The notes beneath the pieces were generated by a model that was given only the letters and a program-made list of their open reading frames with translations, made no database searches and was not told the origin of the DNA. A stretch of DNA of 64,000 nucleotides from Fontisphaera persica (GTDB taxonomy: Bacteria > Verrucomicrobiota > Verrucomicrobiia > Limisphaerales > Fontisphaeraceae). This document shows, piece after piece, positions 26,351 through 34,970 of the stretch. Within the stretch, counting starts at the first letter, position 1, and each line of letters begins with the position of its first letter. Location of the stretch: NCBI RefSeq assembly GCF_024832785.1, contig NZ_CP116615.1:744001-808000 (forward strand), given 5' to 3'. The translations under genes were made by a program, and so were the position numbers.

Positions 26351-27859
26351 TCAGCGCAGGGTGTTCTGATCCTCCGGACCGATGAGAATGCCCCAGTCGC
26401 CACTGCCAAGCTTGGGGTCAGCCTGGCCTTGGTCGTCTTTTTCGTCCCAGCCGAAGGTGTAAATTTGAAGGGAATCGGGCGAGATGATTTTGTAAACGAA
26501 AGGCGAGCCGTTAAGCGCATCTTTAGGCTCGAAGGGCAGGTAATTCGGCACCAGTTCCGCAATGCTGCGCGGCCAGGCGCCTTTGGCCAGGCGATGGCGT
26601 TCGGCGGCACACGCAATCATGAGGGCATCTCCCTGCGTTTGCCAGCGCGCGGCATGGATGATGGCCTTGTTCAAGGCCGGCATCAGCAAACGACTGAAAA
26701 CGCGATAGGGAGAGTTGCCGGTTTGGGACATGGCGCGGTCGAAATTAAGGGCCATGCCTTTATCCACCCGGCGGGCCTGAGGATCCACCGCCGGAATAGT
26801 GTAATCCTGGTGCATTTTCACCAGATAATAGAGGTTGTGGTAGAAAAAGCCGCGTGGCAGCACCCGCAGCGAAAACTCTCCGGTGGCGCCGGCCTCCTCG
26901 CCCAGCACTTCTTTAATTTGTCCCCGGCTAAGCTGTTCAATGGTATAGATGCCAAAATTACGTTCGGCCCGCATGCTGGTCTGGTAGGCGCTGAGGTAAT
27001 CGCGTCTGGCCAGGTATTCCACCCACCAGGTGAGCTGTTGGTCATTCCAACGATGGAGACAGATGCCTTCCCGGATGGCCTCCCGCAGCATCTGGTCACA
27101 CGCGATTTGGACCAGCATGCAGATTAGCAACGGGTCCTGACTCAGGGAGTCGTTGAGGAAACAGCCCAGACGCAATTCCTCAAAAGCCTTGTCGGCGTGC
27201 CCCAGATGCAGGTCCGCCATGGCCCGCAGTTGAATCACCAGCACCAGACCCTTGTAGCTCGCCAGGTGAGGTAGCAGCATGGTAAAGCCTTGTTGGTAAT
27301 CCAACGGGAAATGGCATTGGGGGCGCTCCCGCATCGCTTGCAGCAGCTCCTTGATCTCCGGATCGTATTTCGCCAGGGCGGTGCGCACCACTTCTGCCGG
27401 TGAGGCATTGGAATAAGCCTGGGGGAATTGGGCATGTCCCCGGTAGTAATCGCTCCAGAGTTTCAAGCTGGTGCGGGTTTCATTGCGTTTGCGGCCAGGA
27501 CCACTGGCAGATTTATCATGCTCCCAGTCTTCCAGCGCCGCCTTGGGCAATGGATTGTTACGCGACTCAACCGGCTGGCGATTGGTGGGAAACAAGCTGG
27601 CAATCAGTGGATGCATCGCAAAGTTTTTCTCTGCGGGCACGGGCGGGGCTTGAAAGGCATGCAGACTAAAATTTTCCCCCTGGGCTTCGAGTTCCGATTT
27701 AAGCTTTTGCCATTTGCGTGTGCCTCGCCAGCCCTCAAGGGTGGCTGTCAGCAGGATGAGACCAACGATCAACGCAAGGACAAAAGACAGCCCCATGAGG
27801 AACCGCAGGTACCACGGGCGGCGACTGCCACCCCCAACCATGAAAGTGTCAATACTCAT
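26351..27859 (-). CDS. Single-pass membrane hypothetical protein of the ECF module
   Basis: 502 aa. Residues 17-42 are one membrane helix (FLMGLSFVLALIVGLILL); the rest is probably outside the cytoplasm and largely helical. The C-terminal block, AKGAWPRSIAELVPNYLPF followed by PFVYKIISPDSLQIYTFGWD, is a pattern I associate with membrane proteins of Verrucomicrobiota and Planctomycetes that accompany ECF sigma genes. Enzymatic motifs are not visible. It is third in the order sigma factor, small membrane protein, this gene, with a 30-bp gap, so a role in the same envelope response is inferred. Confidence 0.7.
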   Translation of the reverse strand: MSIDTFMVGGGSRRPWYLRFLMGLSFVLALIVGLILLTATLEGWRGTRKWQKLKSELEAQGENFSLHAFQAPPVPAEKNFAMHPLIASLFPTNRQPVESRNNPLPKAALEDWEHDKSASGPGRKRNETRTSLKLWSDYYRGHAQFPQAYSNASPAEVVRTALAKYDPEIKELLQAMRERPQCHFPLDYQQGFTMLLPHLASYKGLVLVIQLRAMADLHLGHADKAFEELRLGCFLNDSLSQDPLLICMLVQIACDQMLREAIREGICLHRWNDQQLTWWVEYLARRDYLSAYQTSMRAERNFGIYTIEQLSRGQIKEVLGEEAGATGEFSLRVLPRGFFYHNLYYLVKMHQDYTIPAVDPQARRVDKGMALNFDRAMSQTGNSPYRVFSRLLMPALNKAIIHAARWQTQGDALMIACAAERHRLAKGAWPRSIAELVPNYLPFEPKDALNGSPFVYKIISPDSLQIYTFGWDEKDDQGQADPKLGSGDWGILIGPEDQNTLR

Positions 27860-27889
27860 AAATATTCTTCGGACATGAAGCAGGGAAGG

Positions 27890-28312
27890 TTATCCCATCC
27901 GATTGGTCGCCCGCAGGTCGCCACGGGGCGGAGCGGGGGCGGGAATGGCGGCTGCGGGCACGGCTTCAGGGGCATTGAGCCATTCTGCCAACACCTGTTG
28001 CCTTTGCGGCAACGTTTCATGCGTCGTGGATGCCGACACGGGCAGGGCGGCTTTGGGAGCAGGCGAAGCCCAGTGCTGGACTATATTCCCGGCTACGGCC
28101 ACCAGCCACAATGCCGCCACGCCTGCCCAGGCACGGGGACTGGGCCAGAGCAGGTAATCCAACACCAGCCGCCAACCTTGCACTCTTGCGGGGCGGGATG
28201 ATGGGGGCGTGGTGGCTGTCTGGGCTGCGGCCATTATTTCCGCCCGCCATTCCTGGGGCAACGGCCGCCACGGTTGACGGCGCAGGCGTTCTTCAAAAGT
28301 TTCGTGTTGCAT
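27890..28312 (-). CDS. Small single-pass membrane protein, candidate anti-sigma factor
   Basis: 140 aa. A cytoplasmic N-terminus of about 60 residues (ERLRRQPWRPLPQEWRAEIM) precedes a membrane helix (AWAGVAALWLVAVAGNIVQ, about 61-80). The extracytoplasmic tail is Pro- and Ala-rich. It starts 12 bp after the ECF sigma stop. Position and topology are those of an anti-sigma factor, but no zinc-binding HxxxCxxC motif is present, so the call rests on context. It may equally be a sigma-associated protein of other function. Confidence 0.6.
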   Translation of the reverse strand: MQHETFEERLRRQPWRPLPQEWRAEIMAAAQTATTPPSSRPARVQGWRLVLDYLLWPSPRAWAGVAALWLVAVAGNIVQHWASPAPKAALPVSASTTHETLPQRQQVLAEWLNAPEAVPAAAIPAPAPPRGDLRATNRMG

Positions 28313-28324
28313 AGACCGGCTCTT

Positions 28325-28858
28325 TCAGGTGCGCAGTTCTTCGTAGAGAGGACGCAGCCGGGCCTGTAATTTGTCTAAGCCATAGCGATACCGGCTGGCC
28401 GCCGTATGGGGCGAGATGTCCAACATCGCCCCAATGGCTTCAAAAGTTAGATTTTCCCAGAGTTTGAGATGGATGACAGCCCGCTGCTCCGGGGGAAGCT
28501 CCCCTAGAGCTTGCGCCAATTGTTGACGAAAAATTGCCTCATCGGGGTCGGCGGTGGGAGCAAACAGGATTTCCTCTTCTCCGCCCAGGGCCTCGGTGGC
28601 GCGTTGCTGGGTGGCCTGTCGGCGGAAATAATCCACCATCAGATTGTGCGCCAGACGTAACAGGTAACCGCGTGGGTCACGCAAGGAATGCAAGTCATCG
28701 GCCTGCCGGGCGAGCTTCAGAAAAACTTCCTGCAAAACGTCACGCGCATCAGCCTCGTTGCGGGTCATGTTCAACGCATAGGCAAACACGGCCTGCGCGT
28801 GTTCGTCATAGTACTTTTCCAGTGCCGCCCGATGAGGCATTCCACAGCAATGACGCAT
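28325..28858 (-). CDS. ECF-type RNA polymerase sigma factor
   Basis: 177 aa from the ATG at 28858 (28840 is an alternative); an upstream open stretch has no sigma-like sequence. Region 2 reads MTRNEADARDVLQEVFLKLA and DPRGYLLRLAHNLMVDYFRR. Region 4 reads LGELPPEQRAVIHLKLWE followed by LTFEAIGAMLDISPHTAASR, an intact helix-turn-helix. It heads a three-gene minus-strand unit with two membrane proteins, so it probably answers an envelope signal. I could not see an autoregulatory promoter in the 170-bp gap upstream. Confidence 0.92.
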   Translation of the reverse strand: MRHCCGMPHRAALEKYYDEHAQAVFAYALNMTRNEADARDVLQEVFLKLARQADDLHSLRDPRGYLLRLAHNLMVDYFRRQATQQRATEALGGEEEILFAPTADPDEAIFRQQLAQALGELPPEQRAVIHLKLWENLTFEAIGAMLDISPHTAASRYRYGLDKLQARLRPLYEELRT

Positions 28859-29029
28859 GACCGGCACTGATTTGTCTAATGTATTTTGCGAGAAGGTGAT
28901 TGGCAGCCCTGACCTGCGGCCCGGAGGCAGGCCAACCCGACGTTGAAGGGCATGCGGCCATTTCTGTCCCTGCTGATGCCGCCTCGAGGACCGGCAGGAC
29001 CACAATTTTAACGGATTTAGGGTTGCGGA

Positions 29030-29668
29030 ATGAAAGCGTCACCCCACAATGATTCCAGCATGCCCAGACTAGCGTTCATTATCGTGGATGTGCAACACGA
29101 CTTCCTGCCAGGGGGCGCGTTGCCCGTGCCCGAGGGAGACCAAGTGATTCCGGTCATCAATCGTTTGCAACCCCAATACGAACTGGTGGTGGCCACCCAG
29201 GACTGGCACCCGCCGGCCCATGGCAGTTTTGCTTCAGCGCATCCGGGCAGGCAGCCGGGTGAGGTGATTCAACTCAACGGCCTGCCGCAAGTGTTGTGGC
29301 CGGATCATTGCGTGCAGGGTTCTTATGGCGCGGAACTGGCGCGTGGTTTGGACACCACCCGCATCGCTCGCGTTTTCCAGAAGGGCACGGACCCGGCGGT
29401 GGACAGCTACAGCGGCTTTTTCGACAACGGCCGCCGCCATGACACCGGTTTGGCCGATTTCTTGCGCCAGCAAGGCGTCCAGGAAGTGCACGTGGCGGGG
29501 CTGGCTACCGATTATTGCGTCAAATACACCGCCCTGGATGCCGCCCGGCTGGGATTCAAAACCCGCGTCCTCCTGCCCGCTTGCCGCGGCGTCAACCTCC
29601 ACCCGGGCGACGTGGAACGGGCCGTGGCCGAAATGCGCGCCGCCGGGGTGGATATAATGCCGGCGTGA
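29030..29668 (+). CDS. pncA: Nicotinamidase (isochorismatase fold)
   Basis: 212 aa from 29030 or 202 from the ATG at 29060. Catalytic features are all visible: the Asp in VDVQHDFLPGGAL, metal ligands in TQDWHPPAHGSF, the Lys in FQKGTDP and the nucleophile Cys in LATDYCVKYTALDA. The DxH motif WHP and WPDHCVQG identify it as nicotinamidase rather than a generic isochorismatase. It converts nicotinamide to nicotinate for NAD+ salvage. It is a single gene facing the tRNA-Gly. Confidence 0.93.
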   Translation: MKASPHNDSSMPRLAFIIVDVQHDFLPGGALPVPEGDQVIPVINRLQPQYELVVATQDWHPPAHGSFASAHPGRQPGEVIQLNGLPQVLWPDHCVQGSYGAELARGLDTTRIARVFQKGTDPAVDSYSGFFDNGRRHDTGLADFLRQQGVQEVHVAGLATDYCVKYTALDAARLGFKTRVLLPACRGVNLHPGDVERAVAEMRAAGVDIMPA

Positions 29669-29763
29669 ATTGCTCACCAGACTTTGCCGTGAGGTACTCG
29701 AGGTAAAACGTTGAATTTAAGAGAGTTTTAATCTGAGTGTTTGTTGGAAACCTTGAAAAATGG

Positions 29764-29837
29764 AGCGAGCGAAGGGATTCGAACCCTCGACAATCACCTT
29801 GGCAAGGTGACACTCTACCAGGCTGAGTTACGCTCGC
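29764..29837 (-). tRNA. tRNA-Gly (anticodon GCC)
   Basis: On the minus strand the 7-bp acceptor stem GCGAGCG/CGCTCGC closes a 74-nt cloverleaf. The anticodon loop TTGCCAA is flanked by TCACC/GGTGA, and the T arm contains GGTTCGAATCC. CCA is encoded (29763-29761), and TTTTT follows immediately, which may aid termination. Confidence 0.96.
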
Positions 29838-29894
29838 ATCCAGCGTTCAGCGGGGAAAAATTTATGCAAAAGCGCGCCGCAGGCAAGCACTTTT

Positions 29895-30287
29895 TTACTC
29901 TTTTTCCGCTGGCTCCTTGAACAGCCCCGCCGCCGGCAGGGGGACGCGGTCTTGGTCATTGACAATGACACGGCCCGGGTTGAGCAGATTGACCACGTCG
30001 CCGGGCTTGACGTTGCCGAAATTGGTGGCGTTGACATAGAGAATGCCCCGCGCCAGGGTCACTCGCAGCGTGGGGCTTTCATACGTCAATCCCACCGCGC
30101 TGTCGCTGTGGCCGCTGCTTTCCTCCAGGGGGATGAGAAACTTGACGCCACCGCCCACTAATTCTCGCCCGCCGGTTTTGACAATGGGCGCGGACGTGGC
30201 CGGCGGCGGGGCGGCTGCCTTTTCCTTGCAGGCGGGCAGGAACGCCAGCACGGCGGCCAGAGTGAAGGGGAACAGCGTCCATTTCAT
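29895..30287 (-). CDS. Lipoprotein, hypothetical
   Basis: 130 aa from the ATG at 30287; twelve more codons are open upstream but precede no signal. A type II signal peptide is visible, with hydrophobic core FTLAAVLAFLPA and lipobox LPAC, so the mature protein starts at Cys about residue 20. The rest is beta-rich (LRVTLARGILYVNATNFGNV) and might bind or line a channel; I do not recognise a family. It follows the zinc-ribbon protein gene by 16 bp. Confidence 0.72.
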   Translation of the reverse strand: MKWTLFPFTLAAVLAFLPACKEKAAAPPPATSAPIVKTGGRELVGGGVKFLIPLEESSGHSDSAVGLTYESPTLRVTLARGILYVNATNFGNVKPGDVVNLLNPGRVIVNDQDRVPLPAAGLFKEPAEKE

Positions 30288-30303
30288 AAGCGGTAAGGCT
30301 CGG

Positions 30304-31032
30304 TTAATCGGTGACGGACACATCCATCTCGGGAGAATAATAGAGGATGCGCCCGCAGTTCAGGCAGGTGACGATTTCCTGGGCGGCCCGGCAGTCCACC
30401 ACCGTTTGCCGGCTGACCCGCATGTGGCAGCCGCCGCACACTCCGTGGTCAATGCCCACGATAACATTGTCGCCGCGGGCCTTGAGCAGCCGCTCATAAC
30501 GGTAGAGGGCGGCGCTGTCCACGGCCGCGGCCAGGGTGGCCCGCTCGGCGGTCACGGCATCAAAATCCTTCTTGAGATTAGCCTCGCGCTGGTTGAGCTG
30601 CGCCACCAGCTCGTCGGTTAACTTTTTAGCCTCGGCGGCAGCGCGGGTGGCCGCTTCCACCTGTTTCTGGGCCGCCTCAATCTTTTCCATCAGGTCAAGG
30701 ACCTGGTTTTCCAAATCAAATTTCAGCTTCTTGTTCAGCTCGATTTCGTGGCCCAGTGCCTTGAATTCCTCGTTTTTGCGGGTTTGAAATTGCTGGGTTT
30801 GATAGCGTTGAATCAATTCGTTTTTCGCCTCCACTTCCAGCTCCAGACGCTTGCGCTCACTTTCCAAAGTTTTCACCTGCAACCTGGCCTGCTCCAACGC
30901 CTTTTGCGCCATCTCCGCCTTCGCCAGGGCCTCCTTGCGTTCCGCGGGAATGCGTTCCAGCTCCATCCGCAACCGGCTCAGACGGCGGTCACGATCCTGG
31001 AGCACCAGCAATTTTTCGATCACTTCCAACAT
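30304..31032 (-). CDS. Coiled-coil protein with C4-type zinc ribbon
   Basis: 242 aa from the ATG at 31032. Residues 1-170 form a long coiled coil rich in Glu, Lys, Ala and Gln (TQQFQTRKNEEFKALGHEIE is the conserved core). The C-terminus has a four-cysteine zinc ribbon: CGGCHMRV and, ~25 residues on, CLNCGRILYY. This is the zf-RING_7 type family often found near nif3-like or RNase HI genes; it is thought to bind nucleic acid or flagellar partners, but the role is unsettled. A frame upstream of 31032 is open for 41 codons without support. Confidence 0.85.
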   Translation of the reverse strand: MLEVIEKLLVLQDRDRRLSRLRMELERIPAERKEALAKAEMAQKALEQARLQVKTLESERKRLELEVEAKNELIQRYQTQQFQTRKNEEFKALGHEIELNKKLKFDLENQVLDLMEKIEAAQKQVEAATRAAAEAKKLTDELVAQLNQREANLKKDFDAVTAERATLAAAVDSAALYRYERLLKARGDNVIVGIDHGVCGGCHMRVSRQTVVDCRAAQEIVTCLNCGRILYYSPEMDVSVTD

Positions 31033-31169
31033 GCAATGGGGCGTCATCGTATCGGCTGCGCCGGGCTTCGTCAACGCGCGGATTTGCTGCGTAGCCATGC
31101 GGGCGGCTGGGACCAGCAGGCTGAAGACTTGACCCGCCCCCTTGCTCGCCTTCACGATGCACGCCGCAC

Positions 31170-32375
31170 ATGAAACAGGCTTGGAATAACCGGCGGGTGT
31201 TGATTGTGGGGGGCGGCATTGTGGGACTGGCCACCGCCCGCCAGATGCTCCGGCGCTGGCCCGGCGTGAAAATTCGGGTGCTCGAAAAAGAATCCGCCGT
31301 GGGCCAGCATCAAACCACCCACAACAGCGGTGTGCTGCACGCCGGCCTGTATTACAAGCCCGGCTCCGCCAAGGCGCGGCTGGCCGTCAGCGGCATCCGG
31401 CAAATGGTGGCCTTCTGCCAGGAACAGCAAATTCCCCATGAAATCTGCGGCAAATTGGTGGTGGCGGCGGATGAGTCCGAGTTGCCCCGCCTGCATGCCC
31501 TGCATGAGCGAGGCCAGCAAAATGGCCTGCAGGGTTTGAAGCTGCTGGACCGGGAGGAGATGCGGGAAATCGAGCCGCACGTGGGGGGCGTGGCGGCGCT
31601 GCGGGTGCCGGAGGAAGGCATTGTGGATTATGCGCGGGTCTGTGAAGCGTTGGTCCAGGAACTCCACCGCCTGGGCGGCCAGGTGACCACGTCCGCCCGG
31701 GTTTTCCGGCTCCAATCCACCGCCTCGGGCTGGGTGGCCCAAACCACCGCGGGGGATTTTGAGGGAGATTTCCTGCTCAATTGCGCCGGGCTGCATTGTG
31801 ACCGCGTCAGCGAAATGGCGGGCGAACAACGCAGTGTGCGGATTGTGCCCTTCCGCGGCGAGTACTACAAAATCCGCCCCGAGCGCCAACACTTGGTGCG
31901 GCATCTGATTTATCCGGTGCCTGACCCCCAATTCCCTTTCCTGGGAGTTCATTTCACCCGCCTGATTCATGGCGGCATCGAGGCCGGCCCCAACGCCGTG
32001 CTCGCCTGGGCGCGGGAAGGTTATCGAAAAACGGACATTAACTTGGTGGACTTGTGGGATGCGCTCAGCTTCCTCGGCTTGTGGCGATTCCTGCGCCGTC
32101 ATCAAAGAATGTGCTGGCAGGAATGGCTGCGCTCCTTCAGCAAACAACGATTTTGCGCCTCATTGCAACGCTTGGTGCCTGAAATCCAGCCTGAAGACCT
32201 TGCTCCCGGCGGAGCGGGGGTCCGCGCCCAGGCCATGAGCGTGGACGGTGAACTGGTCAGTGATTTTCACCTCATCCAGCGCCCCCGCGCCCTGCATGTT
32301 TTGAATGCCCCCAGTCCGGCGGCCACCGCTTCCTTGGCCATCGGCGAAGAAATCGCTAATCGCTTGGAAGATTAA
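31170..32375 (+). CDS. lhgO: L-2-hydroxyglutarate oxidase (FAD-dependent)
   Basis: 401 aa, family length. The N-terminal FAD dinucleotide motif is IVGGGIVGLATARQM. The LhgO-specific segment QTTHNSGVLHAGLYYKPGS follows, and the C-terminal GAGVRAQAMS and LNAPSPAATASLAIGEE close the fold. The enzyme oxidises L-2-hydroxyglutarate to 2-oxoglutarate and feeds electrons to the membrane quinone pool. It is monocistronic on the plus strand; a 248-bp gap follows (see 32508-32524). Confidence 0.93.
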   Translation: MKQAWNNRRVLIVGGGIVGLATARQMLRRWPGVKIRVLEKESAVGQHQTTHNSGVLHAGLYYKPGSAKARLAVSGIRQMVAFCQEQQIPHEICGKLVVAADESELPRLHALHERGQQNGLQGLKLLDREEMREIEPHVGGVAALRVPEEGIVDYARVCEALVQELHRLGGQVTTSARVFRLQSTASGWVAQTTAGDFEGDFLLNCAGLHCDRVSEMAGEQRSVRIVPFRGEYYKIRPERQHLVRHLIYPVPDPQFPFLGVHFTRLIHGGIEAGPNAVLAWAREGYRKTDINLVDLWDALSFLGLWRFLRRHQRMCWQEWLRSFSKQRFCASLQRLVPEIQPEDLAPGGAGVRAQAMSVDGELVSDFHLIQRPRALHVLNAPSPAATASLAIGEEIANRLED

Positions 32376-32507
32376 CCGGCATGGTCAACCCAGATAACCA
32401 TCCTAATTGTGCATGAGTATGTATAATAATGGCTCATCGTGGGTTTTTGTTGGAGTGTCATAATGCTACATATTTCGTGGTTTTTTTATGGGTATAAAAG
32501 TCATAAA

Positions 32508-32524
32508 TTATTGATAAACAATAA
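32508..32524. promoter_or_regulatory. AT-rich inverted repeat upstream of the hsp20 pair
   Basis: TTATTG-ATAAA-CAATAA is a perfect 6-bp inverted repeat 100 bp upstream of the first hsp20, in a gap (32376-32622) that is far more AT-rich than its surroundings and carries TATAAT-like runs. It may be an operator or promoter element of the heat-shock genes. No CIRCE element (TTAGCACTC) is seen. Confidence 0.4.
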
Positions 32525-32622
32525 CTTAATTCCTAGACCAGCCCTGGCATTTCTTAAGCTTAAAGACATTCGGAACGAGTGAACGTGGTAACCAGAATCA
32601 CAGGACAGGAAAGGACAGGCTT

Positions 32623-33093
32623 ATGACACTGATGCGTTGGCAAAGACCGGAAATCAACCCTTGGTTCAGCATGGAGCCATTGGGTCGTTTGCAGGATGAA
32701 ATCAACCGTTTGTTCGACGCGACGCTGCCGGAGTGGAGCGCTTTTCCGCGGCTGATGGGAGCTTGGGGGCCGGCGCTGGATTTGTTTGAAGACAAGGACA
32801 ACCTGGTGGCGAAGGTCGAACTGCCGGGAATGAAGAAGGAAGATATCGAGGTGTCCCTCCATGAAGGGACCCTGACGGTGGCGGGTGAGCGCAAGGCGGA
32901 CGACCAGTTCAAGGATGCCGAGGCTCATCGGCTGGAGCGGTTTTATGGGCGGTTTCAGCGCTCGGTGGCATTGCCCGTGCCGGTGAACGCGGACGCGGTC
33001 AAGGCCAGCTATACCGACGGCGTGCTCACGGTGATTCTGCCCAAGGCGGAAGAAGCCAAGCCCAAGCAGATTGCCGTGAGTGTGGGCGCGTAA
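32623..33093 (+). CDS. Hsp20-type small heat shock protein
   Basis: 156 aa. The alpha-crystallin domain spans about 45-150, with the conserved LDLFEDKDNLVAKVELPGMK, then DIEVSLHEGTLTVAGERK and a final GVLTVILPKAEEAKPKQI. The I/V-x-I/V tail motif is present (QIAV). It acts as an ATP-independent chaperone holding unfolded proteins. A ribosome site (AGGACAGG) lies just upstream. It is the first of two adjacent hsp20 genes. Confidence 0.93.
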   Translation: MTLMRWQRPEINPWFSMEPLGRLQDEINRLFDATLPEWSAFPRLMGAWGPALDLFEDKDNLVAKVELPGMKKEDIEVSLHEGTLTVAGERKADDQFKDAEAHRLERFYGRFQRSVALPVPVNADAVKASYTDGVLTVILPKAEEAKPKQIAVSVGA

Positions 33094-33136
33094 GGCGAAG
33101 TCAGAAAACCCCTAAGGAGTGGAAAGGAGCGGTGCT

Positions 33137-33526
33137 ATGAGCAGCCATGCCATTGAGAAAAAGGAAGCCGCGGCCCCGGCGCCGGTGACGCGGGAACAGG
33201 AATTGTGGATGGCGCCGAACGTGGACATCTACGAAACCAAAGAGGCTTACACCATTTTGGCAGAGATGCCCGGGGTGAACAAAGCCGGTTTGGAAGTCAC
33301 AGTGGAGGACAATGAGCTGGTAATCACCGGCCGGCGGGATTTGACGCCCTTCAAGGGCGAAACCCTGCATCGGGAGACCCGCCCGGCACATTACCGGCGG
33401 GTGTTCGAGCTGGACCCGGCCATTGACACCAACCGGATTTCTGCCCGGATGGAGCAGGGAGTGTTAACCCTGGTGCTGCCCAAAGCGGAAAAGGCCAAAC
33501 CTCGGCGGGTGGTGGTGGAGGGTTAA
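33137..33526 (+). CDS. Hsp20-type small heat shock protein
   Basis: 129 aa from the ATG at 33137 with GGAAAGGAG a few bases upstream. The alpha-crystallin domain has VDIYETKEAYTILAEMPGVN, DNELVITGRRD and GVLTLVLPKAEKAKPRR. The sequence before it (KKEAAAPAPVTREQE) is short and disordered. It differs considerably from the 156-aa Hsp20 43 bp upstream, so the two may co-assemble or take different clients. A terminator follows at 33559. Confidence 0.92.
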   Translation: MSSHAIEKKEAAAPAPVTREQELWMAPNVDIYETKEAYTILAEMPGVNKAGLEVTVEDNELVITGRRDLTPFKGETLHRETRPAHYRRVFELDPAIDTNRISARMEQGVLTLVLPKAEKAKPRRVVVEG

Positions 33527-33558
33527 GGGGCGGCGCCGCCATACCAGGTTTGGCGGGG

Positions 33559-33597
33559 GAGGGCGCGGGAAACTCATCCATTCTCGCGCCCTCATTT
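33559..33597 (+). terminator. Intrinsic terminator after the hsp20 pair
   Basis: A 13-bp stem with one G-U pair (33559-33571 with 33581-33593) and a 9-nt loop lies 33 bp after the second hsp20 stop and is followed by ATTTT. Confidence 0.75.
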
Positions 33598-33639
33598 TGC
33601 TTGTGACACCGGCCCCGGCATCGGACAATGGGCCGGGGT

Positions 33640-34896
33640 ATGGCACCGGATGAGAAGGCTCCGGCAGCGCAGGACCGGCCGCGGCGGTCGCTGCGGTGGG
33701 CCATGTTGATGCAGTACGCCACCTGCGGGGCGGTCATTCCCTTTGTGAGCATGTGGCTGGTGGACCGTGGCCTGAGCTACCACCAAATCAGCCACATCAT
33801 CATGACTTCCGCGGGGGTGTTGCTGGTCGCGCCCTTTTTCTGGGGGATGGTGGCAGACCGGTTCATCCCGCTGGACCGGGTGTTGATGTGGGTGAATGTC
33901 CTCGGAGCGGCCGCCCTGGTGGTCCTGTCTCAACAACATCAGTTTCAAGGTTTGTTGGTGGGTTACGTCGCTTATACCGCCTTTATTTTCCCCACCTTTC
34001 ATCTCATTAACGCCTTGGGCTTTCATCACCTCTACCGGCCGGAGTCCAGTTTCAGTGGCTTGCGCGCCTGGGGTTCCGTGGGGTGGATTATCCCCTTTTT
34101 GCCGATTTCCCTTTGGACGGCCTCGCGCCATGAGGCAGGCCTCAATTTTGTCCTGTATTTGGGGATGGGGTTGGGCCTGGCCATGGCCACACTCTGCTGG
34201 TTTTTGCCCCGCACGCCGTGTGGGGGCCGTAAAAAAACGGCAGGAGGCGGGCATCCCGCCTATTTGCAGGCCGTGCGGGAGTTGTTGTCCAATCCCAATT
34301 ACCTGGTGGTTTTGCTGAGCATGTTTTTGTTGTCCGGTTCTTTTTCCCTGGTGACTTTCTATAGTCCGCCGTTTTTGGAGGAACTGGGCATGGCACGGCC
34401 CTGGATTGGGCCTGCTCAGGCCATCGGAGTGGTCTTCGAGGTGTGGCTTTTCCAACATCAGCCGGAATTGATTCGACGGCTGAACCTGGTACGGACAGTG
34501 GTGCTGGGCTGTTTGGCCCTGGTGGTGCGCAACCTGATGTTCAGCGTCTTCAGTGACTTATGGCTGCTGGCCTTCAGTTACCTCCTGGCGGGCGCTTTTG
34601 TGGTCCTCTATCACATCGGCGCCAGCATGCTGGTCAATCGTCTGGCCACCGATGCCGTGCGGGCCTCCGCGCAAACCATGATGGGCATCTGCAGCATGGG
34701 CTTGGGGCCGATGTTTGCCAATTGGATGGCGGGGCGGCTGGCGGCCATGTCAGGCAATAATTTGCGGCCGGTATTTTTATTCGCCACCTTTTTGGCCATG
34801 TTGGCCACGCTCTTGATTGTGGCGGCTCACAAATCGCTGCGCCGCGTGCTGCAGCGGGAATCCACGCCGGAAAACGGCCGCCCGGCCGCCGAATAA
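33640..34896 (+). CDS. MFS transporter
   Basis: 418 aa from the ATG at 33640 (33628 is also in frame). Twelve membrane segments are predicted by eye. The block SFSGLRAWGSVGWIIPFL and the early VAPFFWGMVADRFIPLDRV resemble the nucleoside:H+ symporter and 3-phenylpropionate (PPP) type MFS families. The substrate cannot be deduced. It lies between the hsp20 terminator and the glucan phosphorylase gene, both on the same strand. Confidence 0.82.
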   Translation: MAPDEKAPAAQDRPRRSLRWAMLMQYATCGAVIPFVSMWLVDRGLSYHQISHIIMTSAGVLLVAPFFWGMVADRFIPLDRVLMWVNVLGAAALVVLSQQHQFQGLLVGYVAYTAFIFPTFHLINALGFHHLYRPESSFSGLRAWGSVGWIIPFLPISLWTASRHEAGLNFVLYLGMGLGLAMATLCWFLPRTPCGGRKKTAGGGHPAYLQAVRELLSNPNYLVVLLSMFLLSGSFSLVTFYSPPFLEELGMARPWIGPAQAIGVVFEVWLFQHQPELIRRLNLVRTVVLGCLALVVRNLMFSVFSDLWLLAFSYLLAGAFVVLYHIGASMLVNRLATDAVRASAQTMMGICSMGLGPMFANWMAGRLAAMSGNNLRPVFLFATFLAMLATLLIVAAHKSLRRVLQRESTPENGRPAAE

Positions 34897-34970
34897 TCTG
34901 CTGGCCGCCCGTGGCCGTATGCGCTATCGTGCGGCCCAGGCACAATGGTGTGCTTCATGCTTGAACGATT

